64,000 nucleotides of DNA from Planomicrobium okeanokoites (GCF_003428875.1 NZ_QQRS01000001.1:682001-746000); one strand, 5' to 3'; positions 29,134 to 39,127 are shown, counted from the stretch's first letter. The notes: a model not told the origin generated them from the sequence alone. A program made the numbers and translations.

Positions 29134-29217
29134 GATATGAAGCAAAACAGCGAAGACTCCCAGGTGACTAAGCTCAGCGCGAGCCACCAGGAAAGCGGAG
29201 CTGTTTTGTGGAATATC
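29134..29217. repeat. palindromic repeat family B, short copy (84 bp)
   Basis: It starts GATATGAAGCAAAACAGC and ends GCTGTTTTGTGGAATATC (with one altered base at the arm), which are inverted copies. Inside are GACTCCCAGG and AGCTCAGCGCGAGCC. Longer copies occur at 38926-39159 and 54164-54303. From 29066 to 29133 and from 29218 to 29309 only AT-rich sequence without recognisable genes was seen. Confidence 0.78.
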
Positions 29218-29309
29218 GGTTTCCTAGCTTTCTTTCTCAACAAGCTATTTATAACCGGCTGTCTATTTATCTTTTTATCTGCAATTTCTTTTCCGATTCC
29301 CACGAAGGA

Positions 29310-29352
29310 AAAGAAGAAAAAGAAAGGAAAGCACAGCTTGTGCTTTCCTTTC
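29310..29352 (-). terminator. strong intrinsic terminator after proS
   Basis: A perfect 14-bp stem (GAAAGGAAAGCACA at 29322-29335 with TGTGCTTTCCTTTC at 29339-29352) is followed by TTTTTCTTCTTTT on the minus strand, 20 bp past the proS stop. Confidence 0.9.
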
Positions 29353-29372
29353 ATTCTATCAGATTTTGCGGT

Positions 29373-31076
29373 TTATTTTTGAAAAAATTGCTGTAATTGA
29401 TCAAGCAGTTCGTCTTTATTCCACTCAAACGTCTCACCGGTGCTGCGGATTTTCACTTCCAAAATTCCTTCCGCCGCTTTCTTCCCGACTGTCAGTCTAA
29501 CAGGCAGGCCGATCAGATCGGCATCTGTGAATTTAACACCCGCGCGTTCATTGCGGTCATCAATCAGTACTTCGTAGCGGTTGGACTTCAATAATTTATA
29601 AATTTCATCAGCTGTTTCTCGCTGCACATCATCTTTGACATTGACCGGCACCACATGTATATCGAAAGGTGCGGCAACAGGCGGCCACGTAAAGCCGTCA
29701 TCGTCATTGAATTGTTCAGCAACAGCAGCAACCACACGTGAAACCCCGATGCCATAGCAGCCCATAATATAAGGAACCGCACGGCCCTGGTTATTCAGAA
29801 TCGTCGCTTTCATGTCTTCACTGTAGCGTGTTCCTAATTTGAAGATATGTCCGACTTCAATACCTTCAGCAAATTTAATCGTGCCTTTGCCATCCGGTGA
29901 AGGGTCTCCTTCTTTGATGAAGCGCAGATCTGTATATTTTTCGACGTCAAAATCCTGTCCAGGCGTCACATTTTTGAAATGCTGCCCTTCTTCATTGGCG
30001 CCAGCGATGCCGTTGACGATTGTTTTGACAGCATTGTCAGCAAATACACGGATGCCTTCCGGCAAGGAGACAGGACCGATCGAACCGATTTCACAGCCGA
30101 TCAATTGTTTCACTTCTTCAGGAGTCGCCATTTCCACCACTTTTGCATCAGCAGCGTGTTTCACTTTAACGTCGTTAATTTCGTGGTCTCCTCTTGACAA
30201 AACGACAACGAAATCGTCATCCGCTTTAAAGACGAGGGTCTTGATGCAATTTTCAGTGCCTGTTCCAAAGAACTCCGCTACTTGAGCGATGGTTTTCTGA
30301 TCAGGTGTTGACACTTTTTCCATCGCTTCAGCCGCTTCAACCGGTGTCTCATATTCAACGTTCACTTGAGCCATTTCAATATTTGCTGCATAAGAAGACG
30401 AATCCGAATAAGCGATCGTATCTTCCCCGATTTCAGACAATACCATGAATTCATGGTTGTCTTTGCCGCCTATCGCTCCGGAGTCAGCGATTACCATACG
30501 GAAATCAAGGCCCAGTCTCGTGAAAATATTCGTATAAGCCTGCATCATGACATCATACGTCTCATCAAGGCTTTCAGTTGTAGCATGGAATGAATAAGCA
30601 TCTTTCATCAGGAATTCGCGGCCACGCAGCAAACCGAAGCGCGGACGTTTCTCATCCCGGAACTTCGACTGGATCTGATAAAGGTTCAGGGGCAATTTTT
30701 TATACGATTTGATTTCGTCGCGCAAAAGGTCTGTGATGACCTCTTCATGTGTTGCGCCGAGAGCAAATTCGCGGCCATTGCGGTCTTTCAGCCTCATCAA
30801 TTCGTCGCCATATGAATACCAGCGGCCTGTTTCCTGCCATAGCTCTGCCTGTTGCATCGCCGGAAGGAACACTTCCACGCTGTTCGCGGCTTCCATTTCT
30901 TCACGGATAATCGCTTCCACTTTATTCAATACACGTTTGCCGAGCGGCAGGAAAGAATAGATTCCACTCGTGTTTTGACGGATAAAACCCGCACGGAGCA
31001 ATAATTGATGTGATCTGACTTCTGCATCTGCAGGCGTTTCACGTAATGTAGGGATAAAAGTTGCTGATTGTTTCAT
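29373..31076 (-). CDS. proS: prolyl-tRNA synthetase (bacterial type with editing domain)
   Basis: The 567-residue class II synthetase charges tRNA-Pro. Motif 1 and 2 regions ([24 protein letters not shown] and [26 protein letters not shown]) are followed by a YbaK-like editing insertion (about 240-390), motif 3 ([14 protein letters not shown]) and the anticodon domain ([12 protein letters not shown]). The ATG at 31076 follows GAGGTG by 9 nt; a GTG 12 nt upstream lies in that site. A possible promoter separates it from rseP. Confidence 0.97.
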   Translation of the reverse strand: MKQSATFIPTLRETPADAEVRSHQLLLRAGFIRQNTSGIYSFLPLGKRVLNKVEAIIREEMEAANSVEVFLPAMQQAELWQETGRWYSYGDELMRLKDRNGREFALGATHEEVITDLLRDEIKSYKKLPLNLYQIQSKFRDEKRPRFGLLRGREFLMKDAYSFHATTESLDETYDVMMQAYTNIFTRLGLDFRMVIADSGAIGGKDNHEFMVLSEIGEDTIAYSDSSSYAANIEMAQVNVEYETPVEAAEAMEKVSTPDQKTIAQVAEFFGTGTENCIKTLVFKADDDFVVVLSRGDHEINDVKVKHAADAKVVEMATPEEVKQLIGCEIGSIGPVSLPEGIRVFADNAVKTIVNGIAGANEEGQHFKNVTPGQDFDVEKYTDLRFIKEGDPSPDGKGTIKFAEGIEVGHIFKLGTRYSEDMKATILNNQGRAVPYIMGCYGIGVSRVVAAVAEQFNDDDGFTWPPVAAPFDIHVVPVNVKDDVQRETADEIYKLLKSNRYEVLIDDRNERAGVKFTDADLIGLPVRLTVGKKAAEGILEVKIRSTGETFEWNKDELLDQLQQFFQK

Positions 31077-31122
31077 TCCAAAATACACCTCAACTGACTG
31101 ATAAATTTTTAAATGCGTTTTT

Positions 31123-31152
31123 ATTATATAGAGAAAGAAGAATACCAGTTAA
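31123..31152 (-). promoter_or_regulatory. probable proS promoter
   Basis: TATAAT lies 18 bp from TTAACT on the minus strand in the rseP-proS gap, 46 bp upstream of the proS start. Confidence 0.5.
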
Positions 31153-31182
31153 AAATTAACCAATATTCTCCGTCTTAACCCA

Positions 31183-32442
31183 TTAGAAGAAAAACTTCTG
31201 TATATCATTCCATGTGACAACGATCATCAGCAGCATAAGCAGCATGATGCCGACAAAATGGACCATGCCTTCTTTCTGGCGATCCACCGGCTTGCCTCTC
31301 AGCGCTTCGAGGATGAAGAACATGAGACGTCCGCCGTCTAAAGCAGGAAGCGGCAATAGATTCATAATCCCCAAATTGATGCTCAGCATACCAGCCCAGC
31401 TCATCAAAGTGAAGATTCCGTATTGCGCGACTTGTTCTGTTGTTTTGTAAATCCCGACAGGACCTGATAAGGCATCTATCGTAAATTGGCCTGTTACGAG
31501 CATACCCAGCAAACGGAAAATCTCCTTGAACCAGAAGACAGTCGTTTCAGCGCCGTAAACGAATGAGCCGAAGAAATCCTGTTCTCTCGGACTTTCATAA
31601 AGAACCCCGATAACACCGACATCTCCCTGTTCCTGCTCGACCAGTTCCGGTGTAATGGTGAATTCAACTGTTTCTCCTTGGCGTTCAACAACGAAATCCA
31701 AAGCATTTCCTGCTTCATCCTGGACCGATTCAACAAGATCATTCCAGCTGGCGATATTAGTGCCTTCGACTTCTGTTATCAGATCGCCGGCTTGCATCCC
31801 CGCTTCCTCGGCCGGGCTGTCATCCGTAACTTCCGAAATGACAGGTTCATTCGTCGGAACTCCTTGCAGAAGACCGATTGCCGTAAAAATGAAGAAAGCA
31901 AGTATGAAGTTGAACAGCGGTCCCGCGAAGATTGTCATGAAACGGTGGCCGATGCTTTTTGAATCGAATTGACGGTCATGCGGAGCCAAAACCGTCTCCG
32001 CGCCATTCTCTTCGACTACCGCGTCTCTCGCAACCTGAAGGCGGACAAGGCGATCCTCTTCGTCATAACCTTTAATATAAAGTTCTTTTTCCAGATCTGC
32101 TTCTTCAACTTCAAGAAACATGATATCGGGATACATGGTTTTTTGATTCAGAATGATTTTTTTGGCCAGACCATCCTCATCAAGCAATACACCGATACGG
32201 TGACCCGCCTGCAGAATGATGCGGTCCATCTCTTCACCGGCCATGCGGACGTAGCCGCCGATCGGCAGCAAACGGACGGTATACAAGGTTTCCCCTTTTG
32301 TGATACCCAGAATTTTCGGACCCATGCCGATTGCAAATTCGCGAACCAAAATGCCGGCTCTCTTCGCAAACAGGAAATGGCCCAACTCATGGAAAAAAAC
32401 TAAAGCGCCGAAAATTATGATAAACGATATGACTGTTTCCAT
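31183..32442 (-). CDS. rseP: site-2 intramembrane zinc metalloprotease RseP/RasP
   Basis: The 419-residue S2P protease cuts transmembrane segments of anti-sigma factors and leftover signal peptides. HELGH is at residues 18-22 in the first membrane helix, a PDZ domain with EEAGMQAGDLITEVEGTNIASW lies in the middle, and the second active-site motif LPLPALDGGR precedes the last helices. It is followed by proS and preceded by dxr, as in B. subtilis. Confidence 0.95.
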   Translation of the reverse strand: METVISFIIIFGALVFFHELGHFLFAKRAGILVREFAIGMGPKILGITKGETLYTVRLLPIGGYVRMAGEEMDRIILQAGHRIGVLLDEDGLAKKIILNQKTMYPDIMFLEVEEADLEKELYIKGYDEEDRLVRLQVARDAVVEENGAETVLAPHDRQFDSKSIGHRFMTIFAGPLFNFILAFFIFTAIGLLQGVPTNEPVISEVTDDSPAEEAGMQAGDLITEVEGTNIASWNDLVESVQDEAGNALDFVVERQGETVEFTITPELVEQEQGDVGVIGVLYESPREQDFFGSFVYGAETTVFWFKEIFRLLGMLVTGQFTIDALSGPVGIYKTTEQVAQYGIFTLMSWAGMLSINLGIMNLLPLPALDGGRLMFFILEALRGKPVDRQKEGMVHFVGIMLLMLLMIVVTWNDIQKFFF

Positions 32443-32483
32443 TTGAACCCATCCTTATAAACCTTTTCGGTTTTAATCTTTAG

Positions 32484-33629
32484 TTATTTTAGCATGTTTC
32501 GGACTGATTTTCTTGTTTCAGAATCGACATGCAGAATCGTTTCCAGATCCGGAGTTGATGTCGGTTTATGCGCATCCATAGCACGTTCGATCATTTCTTC
32601 AATTTGCAGAAACTTGATTTCCTCATTTAAGAACATGGCTACTGCCTGCTCATTGGCTGCATTTAGCACGGTGGTCATTGTTCCACCGATACGCCCTGCG
32701 TCAAAAGCCAATTGCAATGCATGGAAACGTTCATAATCCATCTGCTGAAAATGCAGTTTGCCGATCTCAGCCAGATTCAAACGCTTGGCGTTCGGACGCT
32801 CCAGGCGTTCCGGATAGGTCAGCGCATATTGGATTGGGACGCGCATATCAGGAGTACCGAGCTGCGCCATTACACTGGTGTCACGGAATTCCACCATTGA
32901 ATGGATGATACTTTCTCTGTGGAGGAGAACTTCAATGTCATCGTAATCAAAATTAAAAAGTACGTTTGCTTCTATTACTTCGAGCCCTTTATTCACCATC
33001 GTCGCCGAGTCGATCGTAATTTTCGCTCCCATCGACCAATTAGGGTGGTTCAGCGCTTCCTTGACCGTAACGTTTTTAAGTTCATCTCTTGTAGAATCCC
33101 TGAAGCTTCCGCCAGATGCTGTCAGAATCAATTTGGTTGCCTGCTCAATTTTTTCACCATTCAGCGATTGGAATAAAGCGGAATGCTCGCTGTCTACCGG
33201 AAGAATAGGTGCACCATAACGCTTGGCGTTTTCCATAACCAGGTGGCCGGCTGTAACCAGCGTTTCCTTATTGGCAATGGCGATCGTGCGGCCCAGCTTT
33301 ATCGCTTCAAGTGTCGGCTCGAGCCCCACACTTCCGATGACGGCGTTTACCAGCACATCCGCATCAAAAACTGCCGTCTCAATCAAGCCCGAATTTCCCG
33401 ATACGAAAGCAGTTCGGGGAAATTCGCCGCGAAGAACAACCGCATCCTGTTCATTTTGAACACATACAATTTCGGGATGGAATTCTTTGATGAATTTTCT
33501 TGCTAATTCCATATTGCGGCCGGCTGAGAATCCAACCAGCTTGAATTCTTCAGGATGCTCTCGGATAATATCTGTTGTCTGGACGCCGATCGAACCGGTC
33601 GCTCCCAGTAAAATAATTTTTTTGACCAT
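32484..33629 (-). CDS. dxr: 1-deoxy-D-xylulose 5-phosphate reductoisomerase
   Basis: The 381-residue enzyme makes 2-C-methyl-D-erythritol 4-phosphate in the MEP isoprenoid pathway. NADPH site LGATGSIG (about residues 8-15), metal/substrate residues in [10 protein letters not shown] and [10 protein letters not shown], and the [16 protein letters not shown] signature are present. It sits between cdsA and rseP and supplies the isoprenoid precursors used by the nearby UppS. Confidence 0.97.
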   Translation of the reverse strand: MVKKIILLGATGSIGVQTTDIIREHPEEFKLVGFSAGRNMELARKFIKEFHPEIVCVQNEQDAVVLRGEFPRTAFVSGNSGLIETAVFDADVLVNAVIGSVGLEPTLEAIKLGRTIAIANKETLVTAGHLVMENAKRYGAPILPVDSEHSALFQSLNGEKIEQATKLILTASGGSFRDSTRDELKNVTVKEALNHPNWSMGAKITIDSATMVNKGLEVIEANVLFNFDYDDIEVLLHRESIIHSMVEFRDTSVMAQLGTPDMRVPIQYALTYPERLERPNAKRLNLAEIGKLHFQQMDYERFHALQLAFDAGRIGGTMTTVLNAANEQAVAMFLNEEIKFLQIEEMIERAMDAHKPTSTPDLETILHVDSETRKSVRNMLK

Positions 33630-33643
33630 TCAGGATGTCCTCC

Positions 33644-34435
33644 TTAGATGAAATGTAAAAAATGCAATAATGGCATAACGAAAAGAATACTGTCAAAGCG
33701 GTCTAAAATACCACCATGTCCCGGCAGGACCTTACCTGAATCTTTTACGTTGAAATGCCGTTTCAGTGCAGACTCGACCAAGTCACCCATCTGCCCGAAA
33801 ACAGACGCAACGATTGTGACGAGTATAATTATGTAGACTGGTTTATTCAAATCCACGAAGAAATTGAAAACCAATGCAGCGACGACGGCATACAAGATGC
33901 CCCCTACAAACCCTTCAATTGTTTTATTCGGTGAAATTTCTGGCCATAGCTTCCGTTTACCGAATTTCCGCCCAGTGAAATAAGCGCCTGAATCCGTAAA
34001 CCAGACGACCAATAATGCGTAAATCAGAACAGCCAGGCCTGCTTCTCTTGTTTCAATCAGATAGAGGAATCCCATCCCGACATATAGGGTGCCAAGGATT
34101 GCAAAGGCGGCGTCATCGAATGTAAAGCTGTTTTTAACGATTACAGTATGTATTAATAGCAAAATGACCGCGATAAAAGCGAATTCAACTTTTGTATATC
34201 CCGTCCAGCCTGAAACCTGGAGAGTCCACTCACCTGGCATCATGAAAGCATATAACGCCAAAAGGGAAATAAGGCCGGGTACACTCCAGAGTGTGCGGCC
34301 TTTCATCTTCAATAATTCCTGGAAACCGATGGTTCCCAGGATCAACACTAAAATAGTAAAAGGAGTCCCGCCTAAAATAACAAATGGTATGAATAATGCA
34401 AAAGCGATTGCTCCGGTAATGAGACGCTGTTTCAC
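33644..34435 (-). CDS. cdsA: phosphatidate cytidylyltransferase
   Basis: The 263-residue membrane enzyme makes CDP-diacylglycerol from phosphatidate and CTP. Several hydrophobic helices and the C-terminal CDS signature (SALKRHFNVKDSGKVLPGHGGILDRFDS) are present. The start is GTG and shares GTGA with the uppS stop; AGGGGAAG lies 7 nt upstream. Translation with uppS is probably coupled. Confidence 0.96.
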   Translation of the reverse strand: MKQRLITGAIAFALFIPFVILGGTPFTILVLILGTIGFQELLKMKGRTLWSVPGLISLLALYAFMMPGEWTLQVSGWTGYTKVEFAFIAVILLLIHTVIVKNSFTFDDAAFAILGTLYVGMGFLYLIETREAGLAVLIYALLVVWFTDSGAYFTGRKFGKRKLWPEISPNKTIEGFVGGILYAVVAALVFNFFVDLNKPVYIIILVTIVASVFGQMGDLVESALKRHFNVKDSGKVLPGHGGILDRFDSILFVMPLLHFLHFI

Positions 34436-35223
34436 TGTGCTTCTTCCCCTTTCAATCCTCCGAATCGGCGATTTCTCTTTTGGTAATTTTCAACCGCATC
34501 GATTAAAGAATCTTCATTGAAATCCGGCCACAATGTATCAGTGAACCAAAATTCGGTATAAGCCAGCTGCCAAAGCATGAAGTTGCTTAAACGAACTTCT
34601 CCGCTGGTACGTATCAATAAATCAGGTTCCGGCAATGACTTTGTCATAAGCCCGGAACTGATATGTTCCTCTGTAATGTCTTCGGGGTCTAAAGTTCCTG
34701 CAGCCACTTGAGCGGCAAGTTCTTTTACCGAGTCCACGATTTCCGACCGGCTTCCGTAGTTCAATGCGAAATTCAAAATAAGGCCAGTATTATCTTTTGT
34801 AGCTTCCTTTGCTTTCGAAATTGCTTTCAATGTATGTGCAGGCAGATTTGTATGGTCACCCATCATTTCCACTTTTACGTTTTCAGCGATTAATTCCGGC
34901 AAAAATGTCGAAAGAAACTCTTCCGGAAGCCTCATCAGAAAATCAACTTCCATTTTTGGCCGTTTCCAATTTTCTGTGGAAAATGCATATAATGTCAATA
35001 CGTCAACGCCGAGATTATTGGCCAAACGGGTGATTTTCCGTACAGTCTTCATTCCTTCGTGATGTCCAGCAACACGCGGAAGTGAACGTTTTTTCGCCCA
35101 CCGGCCGTTGCCATCCATAATAATGGCTATATGTGAAGGGATAATCCCATCTTGGACCAGCGACAAGCGATCCAAATCACCGATCACAGTTTCCGTATTT
35201 CGTTTTAATAATTTATTTATCAT
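34432..35223 (-). CDS. uppS: isoprenyl transferase (undecaprenyl diphosphate synthase)
   Basis: The 263-residue cis-prenyltransferase makes the C55 lipid carrier for cell-wall synthesis. IAIIMDGNGRWAKKR (about 31-45) with the catalytic Asp, and the C-terminal PDLLIRTSGEVRLSNFMLWQLAYTEF are present. GGAGG precedes the ATG by 7 nt. It begins the uppS-cdsA-dxr-rseP group behind an extended -10 promoter. Confidence 0.97.
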   Translation of the reverse strand: MINKLLKRNTETVIGDLDRLSLVQDGIIPSHIAIIMDGNGRWAKKRSLPRVAGHHEGMKTVRKITRLANNLGVDVLTLYAFSTENWKRPKMEVDFLMRLPEEFLSTFLPELIAENVKVEMMGDHTNLPAHTLKAISKAKEATKDNTGLILNFALNYGSRSEIVDSVKELAAQVAAGTLDPEDITEEHISSGLMTKSLPEPDLLIRTSGEVRLSNFMLWQLAYTEFWFTDTLWPDFNEDSLIDAVENYQKRNRRFGGLKGEEAQ

Positions 35224-35265
35224 AATTAATCCTCCACCTATTACAAATCGGCATGTCTATTGCTT

Positions 35266-35274
35266 ATCATATCA
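35266..35274 (-). promoter_or_regulatory. possible extended -10 promoter of uppS-cdsA-dxr-rseP
   Basis: TGATATGAT on the minus strand fits TGn plus a TATGAT box, 42 bp upstream of uppS and downstream of the frr terminator. No good -35 is visible. Confidence 0.35.
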
Positions 35275-35324
35275 AAAAAAATGCTATCGTGCTTTATCTT
35301 TCTCGATCACATTTTTTTTGGCAT

Positions 35325-35351
35325 GAAAAAGCGCCCTGCTATACAGGACGC
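35325..35351 (-). terminator. intrinsic terminator after frr
   Basis: Stem GCGTCCTG/CAGGGCGC (one G-T pair) with a 5-nt loop and TTTTT following on the minus strand. Confidence 0.85.
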
Positions 35352-35373
35352 GTGAAAGCTTATGAAGTTCGAT

Positions 35374-35931
35374 TTATACTTCCATAATCTCTTTTTCTTT
35401 ATCTTTCGCCATATCGTCGATTTTCGCGATATTCGAATCCGTCAACTTCTGGACATCATCGGAATAGCTGCGCAAATCATCTTCTGTGATTTCGCTCTTC
35501 TTCTGAAGCTTCTTAAACTCATCGTTCGCATCGCGGCGGATATTACGAACATTCACTTTAGCAACTTCCGCTTCTTTTTTGACATCTTTGACGAGCTCTT
35601 TACGGCGCTCTTCAGTCAAAGCAGGTACAGCTAAACGGATGACCGAACCATCGTTCGACGGGTTCAAGCCGATATCCGATTTTAAGATCGCTTTCTCGAT
35701 GTCACCCAGCACAGACTTGTCATATGGCTGGATCATGATCATGCGAGCTTCCGGAACCGATACACCAGCAACCTGATTAATCGGAGTAGGTGCTCCGTAG
35801 TAATCGACTGTAACTCTGTCTAAAATAGACGGAGTTGCACGGCCAGCGCGGATTGAAGAAAGTTCGCGTGAATAAGCTTGAATAGCGTTCGTCATTTTTT
35901 CTTTGGTTTCATTCATCACAGATTTCGGCAT
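35374..35931 (-). CDS. frr: ribosome recycling factor
   Basis: The 185-residue tRNA-shaped factor releases ribosomes after termination together with [43 protein letters not shown] is diagnostic. Its ATG overlaps the pyrH stop by one base (TAATG). It ends the pyrH-frr unit with a terminator. Confidence 0.98.
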   Translation of the reverse strand: MPKSVMNETKEKMTNAIQAYSRELSSIRAGRATPSILDRVTVDYYGAPTPINQVAGVSVPEARMIMIQPYDKSVLGDIEKAILKSDIGLNPSNDGSVIRLAVPALTEERRKELVKDVKKEAEVAKVNVRNIRRDANDEFKKLQKKSEITEDDLRSYSDDVQKLTDSNIAKIDDMAKDKEKEIMEV

Positions 35932-36656
35932 TATATGTCTCTCCTCACAACTGTTCCGATTTTTTCACCTTGAACAGCCCGTTTTATATTACCATTTTCC
36001 ATAATTGAGAATACTACGAGTGGGATATCATTGTCCATACATAGTGTGGAAGCAGTAGAATCCATTACTTGCAGGCCTTGTTGAATCACTTCCAAATATG
36101 ATAACTCTTCATATTTAACAGCTGTTGCATCAGTTTTCGGATCGGCTGAGTACACACCATCCACATTGTTTTTCGCCATCAGGATGACGTCCGCCTCAAT
36201 TTCGGCAGCCCGAAGTGCAGCCGTTGTATCAGTAGAGAAATACGGATTGCTGGTCCCTGCTGCGAAAATTACAACCCGCTTCTTCTCAAGATGGCGGATT
36301 GCCCGTCTGCGAATATAAGGCTCAGCGACCTGGCGCATTTCAATAGAAGAAAGAACGCGGGTTTCCACATCCTGCTTCTCAAGGGAATCCTGCAAAGCAA
36401 GTGAATTCATCACAGTTGCCAGCATGCCCATATAATCGGCAGTTGCACGGTCCATGCCCATTTCAGAACCGATTTTCCCTCTCCAGATATTGCCTCCGCC
36501 AACCACTACGGCAACTTCAACGCCAAGTTCTACGACGTCTTTTACTTGAGCGGCTACAGATTTAATGATTTCAGGAGATAATCCGAAACCTTGTCCACCT
36601 GCCATCGCTTCTCCACTAAGTTTTAATACAATGCGTTTATACTGCTGAACACTCAT
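35931..36656 (-). CDS. pyrH: UMP kinase
   Basis: The 241-residue amino-acid-kinase-fold enzyme phosphorylates [20 protein letters not shown] at the start, [11 protein letters not shown] (about 51-61), the [11 protein letters not shown] uridylate-binding stretch and [10 protein letters not shown] are typical. It lies between tsf and frr, separated from tsf by a terminator. Confidence 0.97.
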   Translation of the reverse strand: MSVQQYKRIVLKLSGEAMAGGQGFGLSPEIIKSVAAQVKDVVELGVEVAVVVGGGNIWRGKIGSEMGMDRATADYMGMLATVMNSLALQDSLEKQDVETRVLSSIEMRQVAEPYIRRRAIRHLEKKRVVIFAAGTSNPYFSTDTTAALRAAEIEADVILMAKNNVDGVYSADPKTDATAVKYEELSYLEVIQQGLQVMDSTASTLCMDNDIPLVVFSIMENGNIKRAVQGEKIGTVVRRDI

Positions 36657-36685
36657 CGGTACCCTCCATTTTAACTATTTATTGA

Positions 36686-36716
36686 AAAATAGGGAACACC
36701 TTTCAGTGTTCCCTGA
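36686..36716 (-). terminator. intrinsic terminator after tsf
   Basis: Perfect 9-bp stem AGGGAACAC/GTGTTCCCT with a 6-nt loop and ATTTTTC after it on the minus strand. Confidence 0.88.
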
Positions 36717-36736
36717 GGTCATGCTATGAAAATGAA

Positions 36737-37621
36737 TTATTTTTTGTTTACTTGGCTCATAACTTCATCAGCAAAGTTATCTTCGCGTTTTTCGATTCCT
36801 TCTCCAACTTCATAGCGGATGAATTCTTTTACACTGCCGCCAGTTGAAGCCACGAAATCACGGACTTTTTGATCTGAGTTTTTAACGAAAGCCTGGTCAA
36901 GCAAGCAAACGTCTTCGAAATATTTACCAAGACGGCCTTCGACCATTTTTTCAACGATTTTTTCAGGCTTGCCTTCGTTCAATGCTTGCTCAGTCAATAC
37001 TTTACGCTCTTTTTCCACTTCTTCAGCAGAAACTTCGTCACGTGAAATGTATTGAGGGTTCAAAGCAGCAATGTGCATTGCGATGTCGCGTGCAGCATCA
37101 GTATCAGTAGTGTTTTCAAGCATTACCAATACAGAAATGCGGCCGCCCATGTGAAGGTAAGGACCGAAAGCGTCAGCGTCTGTTTTAGTGCGGATTTCAA
37201 AGCGGCGCAAAGTGATTTTTTCACCGATCTTCGCGATTGCGTTTGAAACGTGGTCCGCTACTGTCAAACCGTTAGACATTGTAGAAGAGTTTGCTTCTTC
37301 GATTGATGCCGGTTTAGTAGCCAAAAGGTGTTCGCCCAACTCTTTAACAAGTGTTTGGAAACCTTCGTTTTTAGCAACGAAATCAGTTTCAGCGTTTACT
37401 TCGTAGATAACTGCTTCGTTTCCTTCAACCATGATTGAAGTAATACCTTCAGCAGCAATACGGTCCGCTTTTTTAGAAGCGCTTGAAAGGCCTTTTTCAC
37501 GCAGGAAATCCAACGCCGCTTCCATATCACCGTTTGTTTCTACAAGTGCTTTTTTGCAGTCCATCATACCTGCACCAGTTTTTTCACGCAATTCTTTTAC
37601 CATTTGAGCTGTAACTGCCAT
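36737..37621 (-). CDS. tsf: translation elongation factor Ts
   Basis: The 294-residue nucleotide-exchange factor for EF-Tu. The N-terminal UBA-like part ([34 protein letters not shown]) and the core [16 protein letters not shown] are diagnostic. AAGGAGG lies upstream of the ATG. A terminator-like hairpin separates it from rpsB. Confidence 0.98.
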   Translation of the reverse strand: MAVTAQMVKELREKTGAGMMDCKKALVETNGDMEAALDFLREKGLSSASKKADRIAAEGITSIMVEGNEAVIYEVNAETDFVAKNEGFQTLVKELGEHLLATKPASIEEANSSTMSNGLTVADHVSNAIAKIGEKITLRRFEIRTKTDADAFGPYLHMGGRISVLVMLENTTDTDAARDIAMHIAALNPQYISRDEVSAEEVEKERKVLTEQALNEGKPEKIVEKMVEGRLGKYFEDVCLLDQAFVKNSDQKVRDFVASTGGSVKEFIRYEVGEGIEKREDNFADEVMSQVNKK

Positions 37622-37654
37622 GATTAAATTCCTCCTTAGGATATACGTTTTCTC

Positions 37655-37694
37655 AAAAAAAGGTGATAAGAGGGTTTGTGGCCGCTTATCACCT
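37655..37694 (-). terminator. terminator/attenuator between rpsB and tsf
   Basis: Perfect 10-bp stem AGGTGATAAG/CTTATCACCT with TTTTTTTG after it on the minus strand. Since rpsB and tsf are usually co-transcribed, it probably reduces tsf expression relative to rpsB. Confidence 0.85.
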
Positions 37695-37709
37695 GTGCTT
37701 CATTGTGAA

Positions 37710-38426
37710 TTACTCTGCAGCTTCAGCTGGAGTTTCTTCTTCTTCTTCCGGTTTAGACTCTAGCAAAGCATCAGCCATTTTACCAGTCAAAAGTTTTACT
37801 GCGCGGATTGCATCATCGTTTGCAGGAATTACATAATCGATTTCATCTGGATCACAGTTCGTATCAACGATACCAACGATCGGAATGTTCAATTTCATAG
37901 CTTCTGCTACTGCAATGCGTTCTTTGCGCGGGTCAACTACGAACATTACGTCCGGAAGACCGTTCATATCACGGATACCGCCAAGGAATTTAACAAGACG
38001 ATCGTGTTCTTTATTCAATTGAACTACTTCTTTCTTCGGAAGAACTTCGAAAGTTCCATCTTCAGACATGCGCTCGATTTGTTTCATACGATTCACACGT
38101 TTTTGGATTGTGCCGAAGTTAGTAAGTGTTCCACCCAACCAACGCTGGTTGATGTAGTAGTTGCCAGAACGTTCTGCTTCTTCTTTGATAGCGTCCTGAG
38201 CTTGTTTTTTCGTACCAACGAAAAGTACCTTTCCGCCATCTTCGCCCACTTGTTTCATGAAGCTGTAAGCCTCTTCCAATTTGCGGACTGTTTTTTGAAG
38301 ATCGATGATGTAGATACCGTTACGTTCAACGAAAATATATTTTTTCATTTTCGGGTTCCAACGGCGAGTCTGGTGGCCAAAGTGTACACCAGCTTCAAGC
38401 AATTGTTTCATAGAAATTACTGACAT
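37710..38426 (-). CDS. rpsB: 30S ribosomal protein S2
   Basis: The 238-residue small-subunit protein is recognised by [46 protein letters not shown] and [30 protein letters not shown]. The ATG at 38426 has AGGAGG 8 nt upstream. The 28-residue upstream extension is not protein-coding; it crosses a structured leader. Confidence 0.98.
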   Translation of the reverse strand: MSVISMKQLLEAGVHFGHQTRRWNPKMKKYIFVERNGIYIIDLQKTVRKLEEAYSFMKQVGEDGGKVLFVGTKKQAQDAIKEEAERSGNYYINQRWLGGTLTNFGTIQKRVNRMKQIERMSEDGTFEVLPKKEVVQLNKEHDRLVKFLGGIRDMNGLPDVMFVVDPRKERIAVAEAMKLNIPIVGIVDTNCDPDEIDYVIPANDDAIRAVKLLTGKMADALLESKPEEEEETPAEAAE

Positions 38427-38460
38427 GTGTGTTTCCTCCTGATAGGTTATTTTTTCCCTC

Positions 38461-38521
38461 CGCATTCTTCTTCTTTGAACCGTTACCCAATAAGGGCACC
38501 AGCGGAACAAATCCGAATGCG
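38461..38521 (-). promoter_or_regulatory. structured rpsB leader (candidate S2 autoregulation site)
   Basis: A perfect 7-bp closing helix (CGCATTC with GAATGCG) encloses a second stem-loop containing GCCC-TTATT-GGGT and outer CCG/CGG pairs. It lies within the 5' untranslated region between the promoter at 38544-38573 and the ribosome site. Placement fits a leader bound by S2; this is inference. Confidence 0.5.
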
Positions 38522-38543
38522 TGTGTATTTAACACCATTTGAA

Positions 38544-38573
38544 ATTATACCACGGGACTGTTCTATTCCGCAA
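38544..38573 (-). promoter_or_regulatory. sigma-A-like promoter of rpsB-tsf
   Basis: A consensus TATAAT lies 18 bp from TTGCGG on the minus strand, preceded by GTGG. Transcription should begin near 38537 and include the leader structure. Confidence 0.7.
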
Positions 38574-38636
38574 CAGGTTTCTCTTAGAAATAAAAATTAA
38601 GAAAGTCTAGAAACAATCCGCTTTACATACCGCTTC

Positions 38637-38726
38637 GGCGCTTAGGACAAAGCTCCCTCAATAAGCCGAGAAGAACGCTCGTCTTATTGCTCCGCTCAGT
38701 CCATAGGCGCGCCTGCGCTAGATAGC
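38637..38726. repeat. palindromic repeat family C, copy 1
   Basis: GGCGCTTAGGACAAAGCTCC, then CAATAAGCCGAG and CTCGTCTTATTG arms around a 7-nt loop, then CAGTCC pairing with GGAC and a GCGC end. The same sequence recurs at 54049-54132 with few changes, most compensating within the hairpin. Confidence 0.75.
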
Positions 38727-38776
38727 TCTCTATAGATATCAAGCAAAAACATTAGCCGACGCTGGCGTGGCCATGT

Positions 38777-38810
38777 GTTTGCGACGTAGCAGCGAAGAGA
38801 TGAAGGAGCA
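38777..38810 (+). repeat. module D, diverged copy
   Basis: GTTTGCGACGTAGCAGCG followed by AAGAGATGAAGGAGCA; about five differences from the 28985 copy. The following ACATCTTTAC also parallels that copy. Confidence 0.65.
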
Positions 38811-38962
38811 CATCTTTACACTTCACCTTCCCTGCCACTTCATTTAAATTTGTGTAGAAATGAAACCTTCACTTTTTCATTAATAATTATCTTAAATAGA
38901 TAACCATTTATCGAAAGCGGACTGAGATATGGAGCAAAATAGCGCAGACTCCCAGGGGATCA

Positions 38963-38992
38963 GAACCAGAGTTGGCTTTTCAACTCTGGTTC
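38963..38992. repeat. perfect 12-bp hairpin inside repeat B
   Basis: GAACCAGAGTTG and CAACTCTGGTTC flank a 6-nt loop (GCTTTT). No T tract follows in either direction, so it is not a typical terminator. Confidence 0.7.
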
Positions 38993-39092
38993 GAGCGAAG
39001 TGCTGAGATCCACTCGGGCGAAGTGGCACGAGTCCGAGTTAGCTCAGCGCAAGCCCCCAGGAAAGACTTGGCCGAAGGAAGTTCGGCCGGGT

Positions 39093-39127
39093 CTTTGCGA
39101 CGAAGCTAGCGAAGCGATGCAGGAGCA
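39093..39127 (+). repeat. module D nested in family B repeat
   Basis: CTTTGCGACGAAGCTAGCG then AAGCGATGCAGGAGCA, preceded directly by the GGCCGAA...TTCGGCC hairpin, the same two-part unit as in reverse at 28852-28912. Confidence 0.7.

Larger units (their letters stand above)
38605..38858. repeat. 254-bp composite repeat, family A ends
   Basis: The left end GTCTAGAAAC is identical to that of the 28757 copy and the right end again reads TGTAGA. The interior differs: it holds a family C hairpin (38637-38726) and a diverged copy of module D (38777-38810). This shows that the ends and the interior modules assort independently. Confidence 0.65.

Noticed and set aside
31077-31182. Possible T-box leader ahead of proS
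   Set aside because: The gap is only about 100 bp, with no T-box consensus, specifier stem or terminator; it holds a simple promoter.
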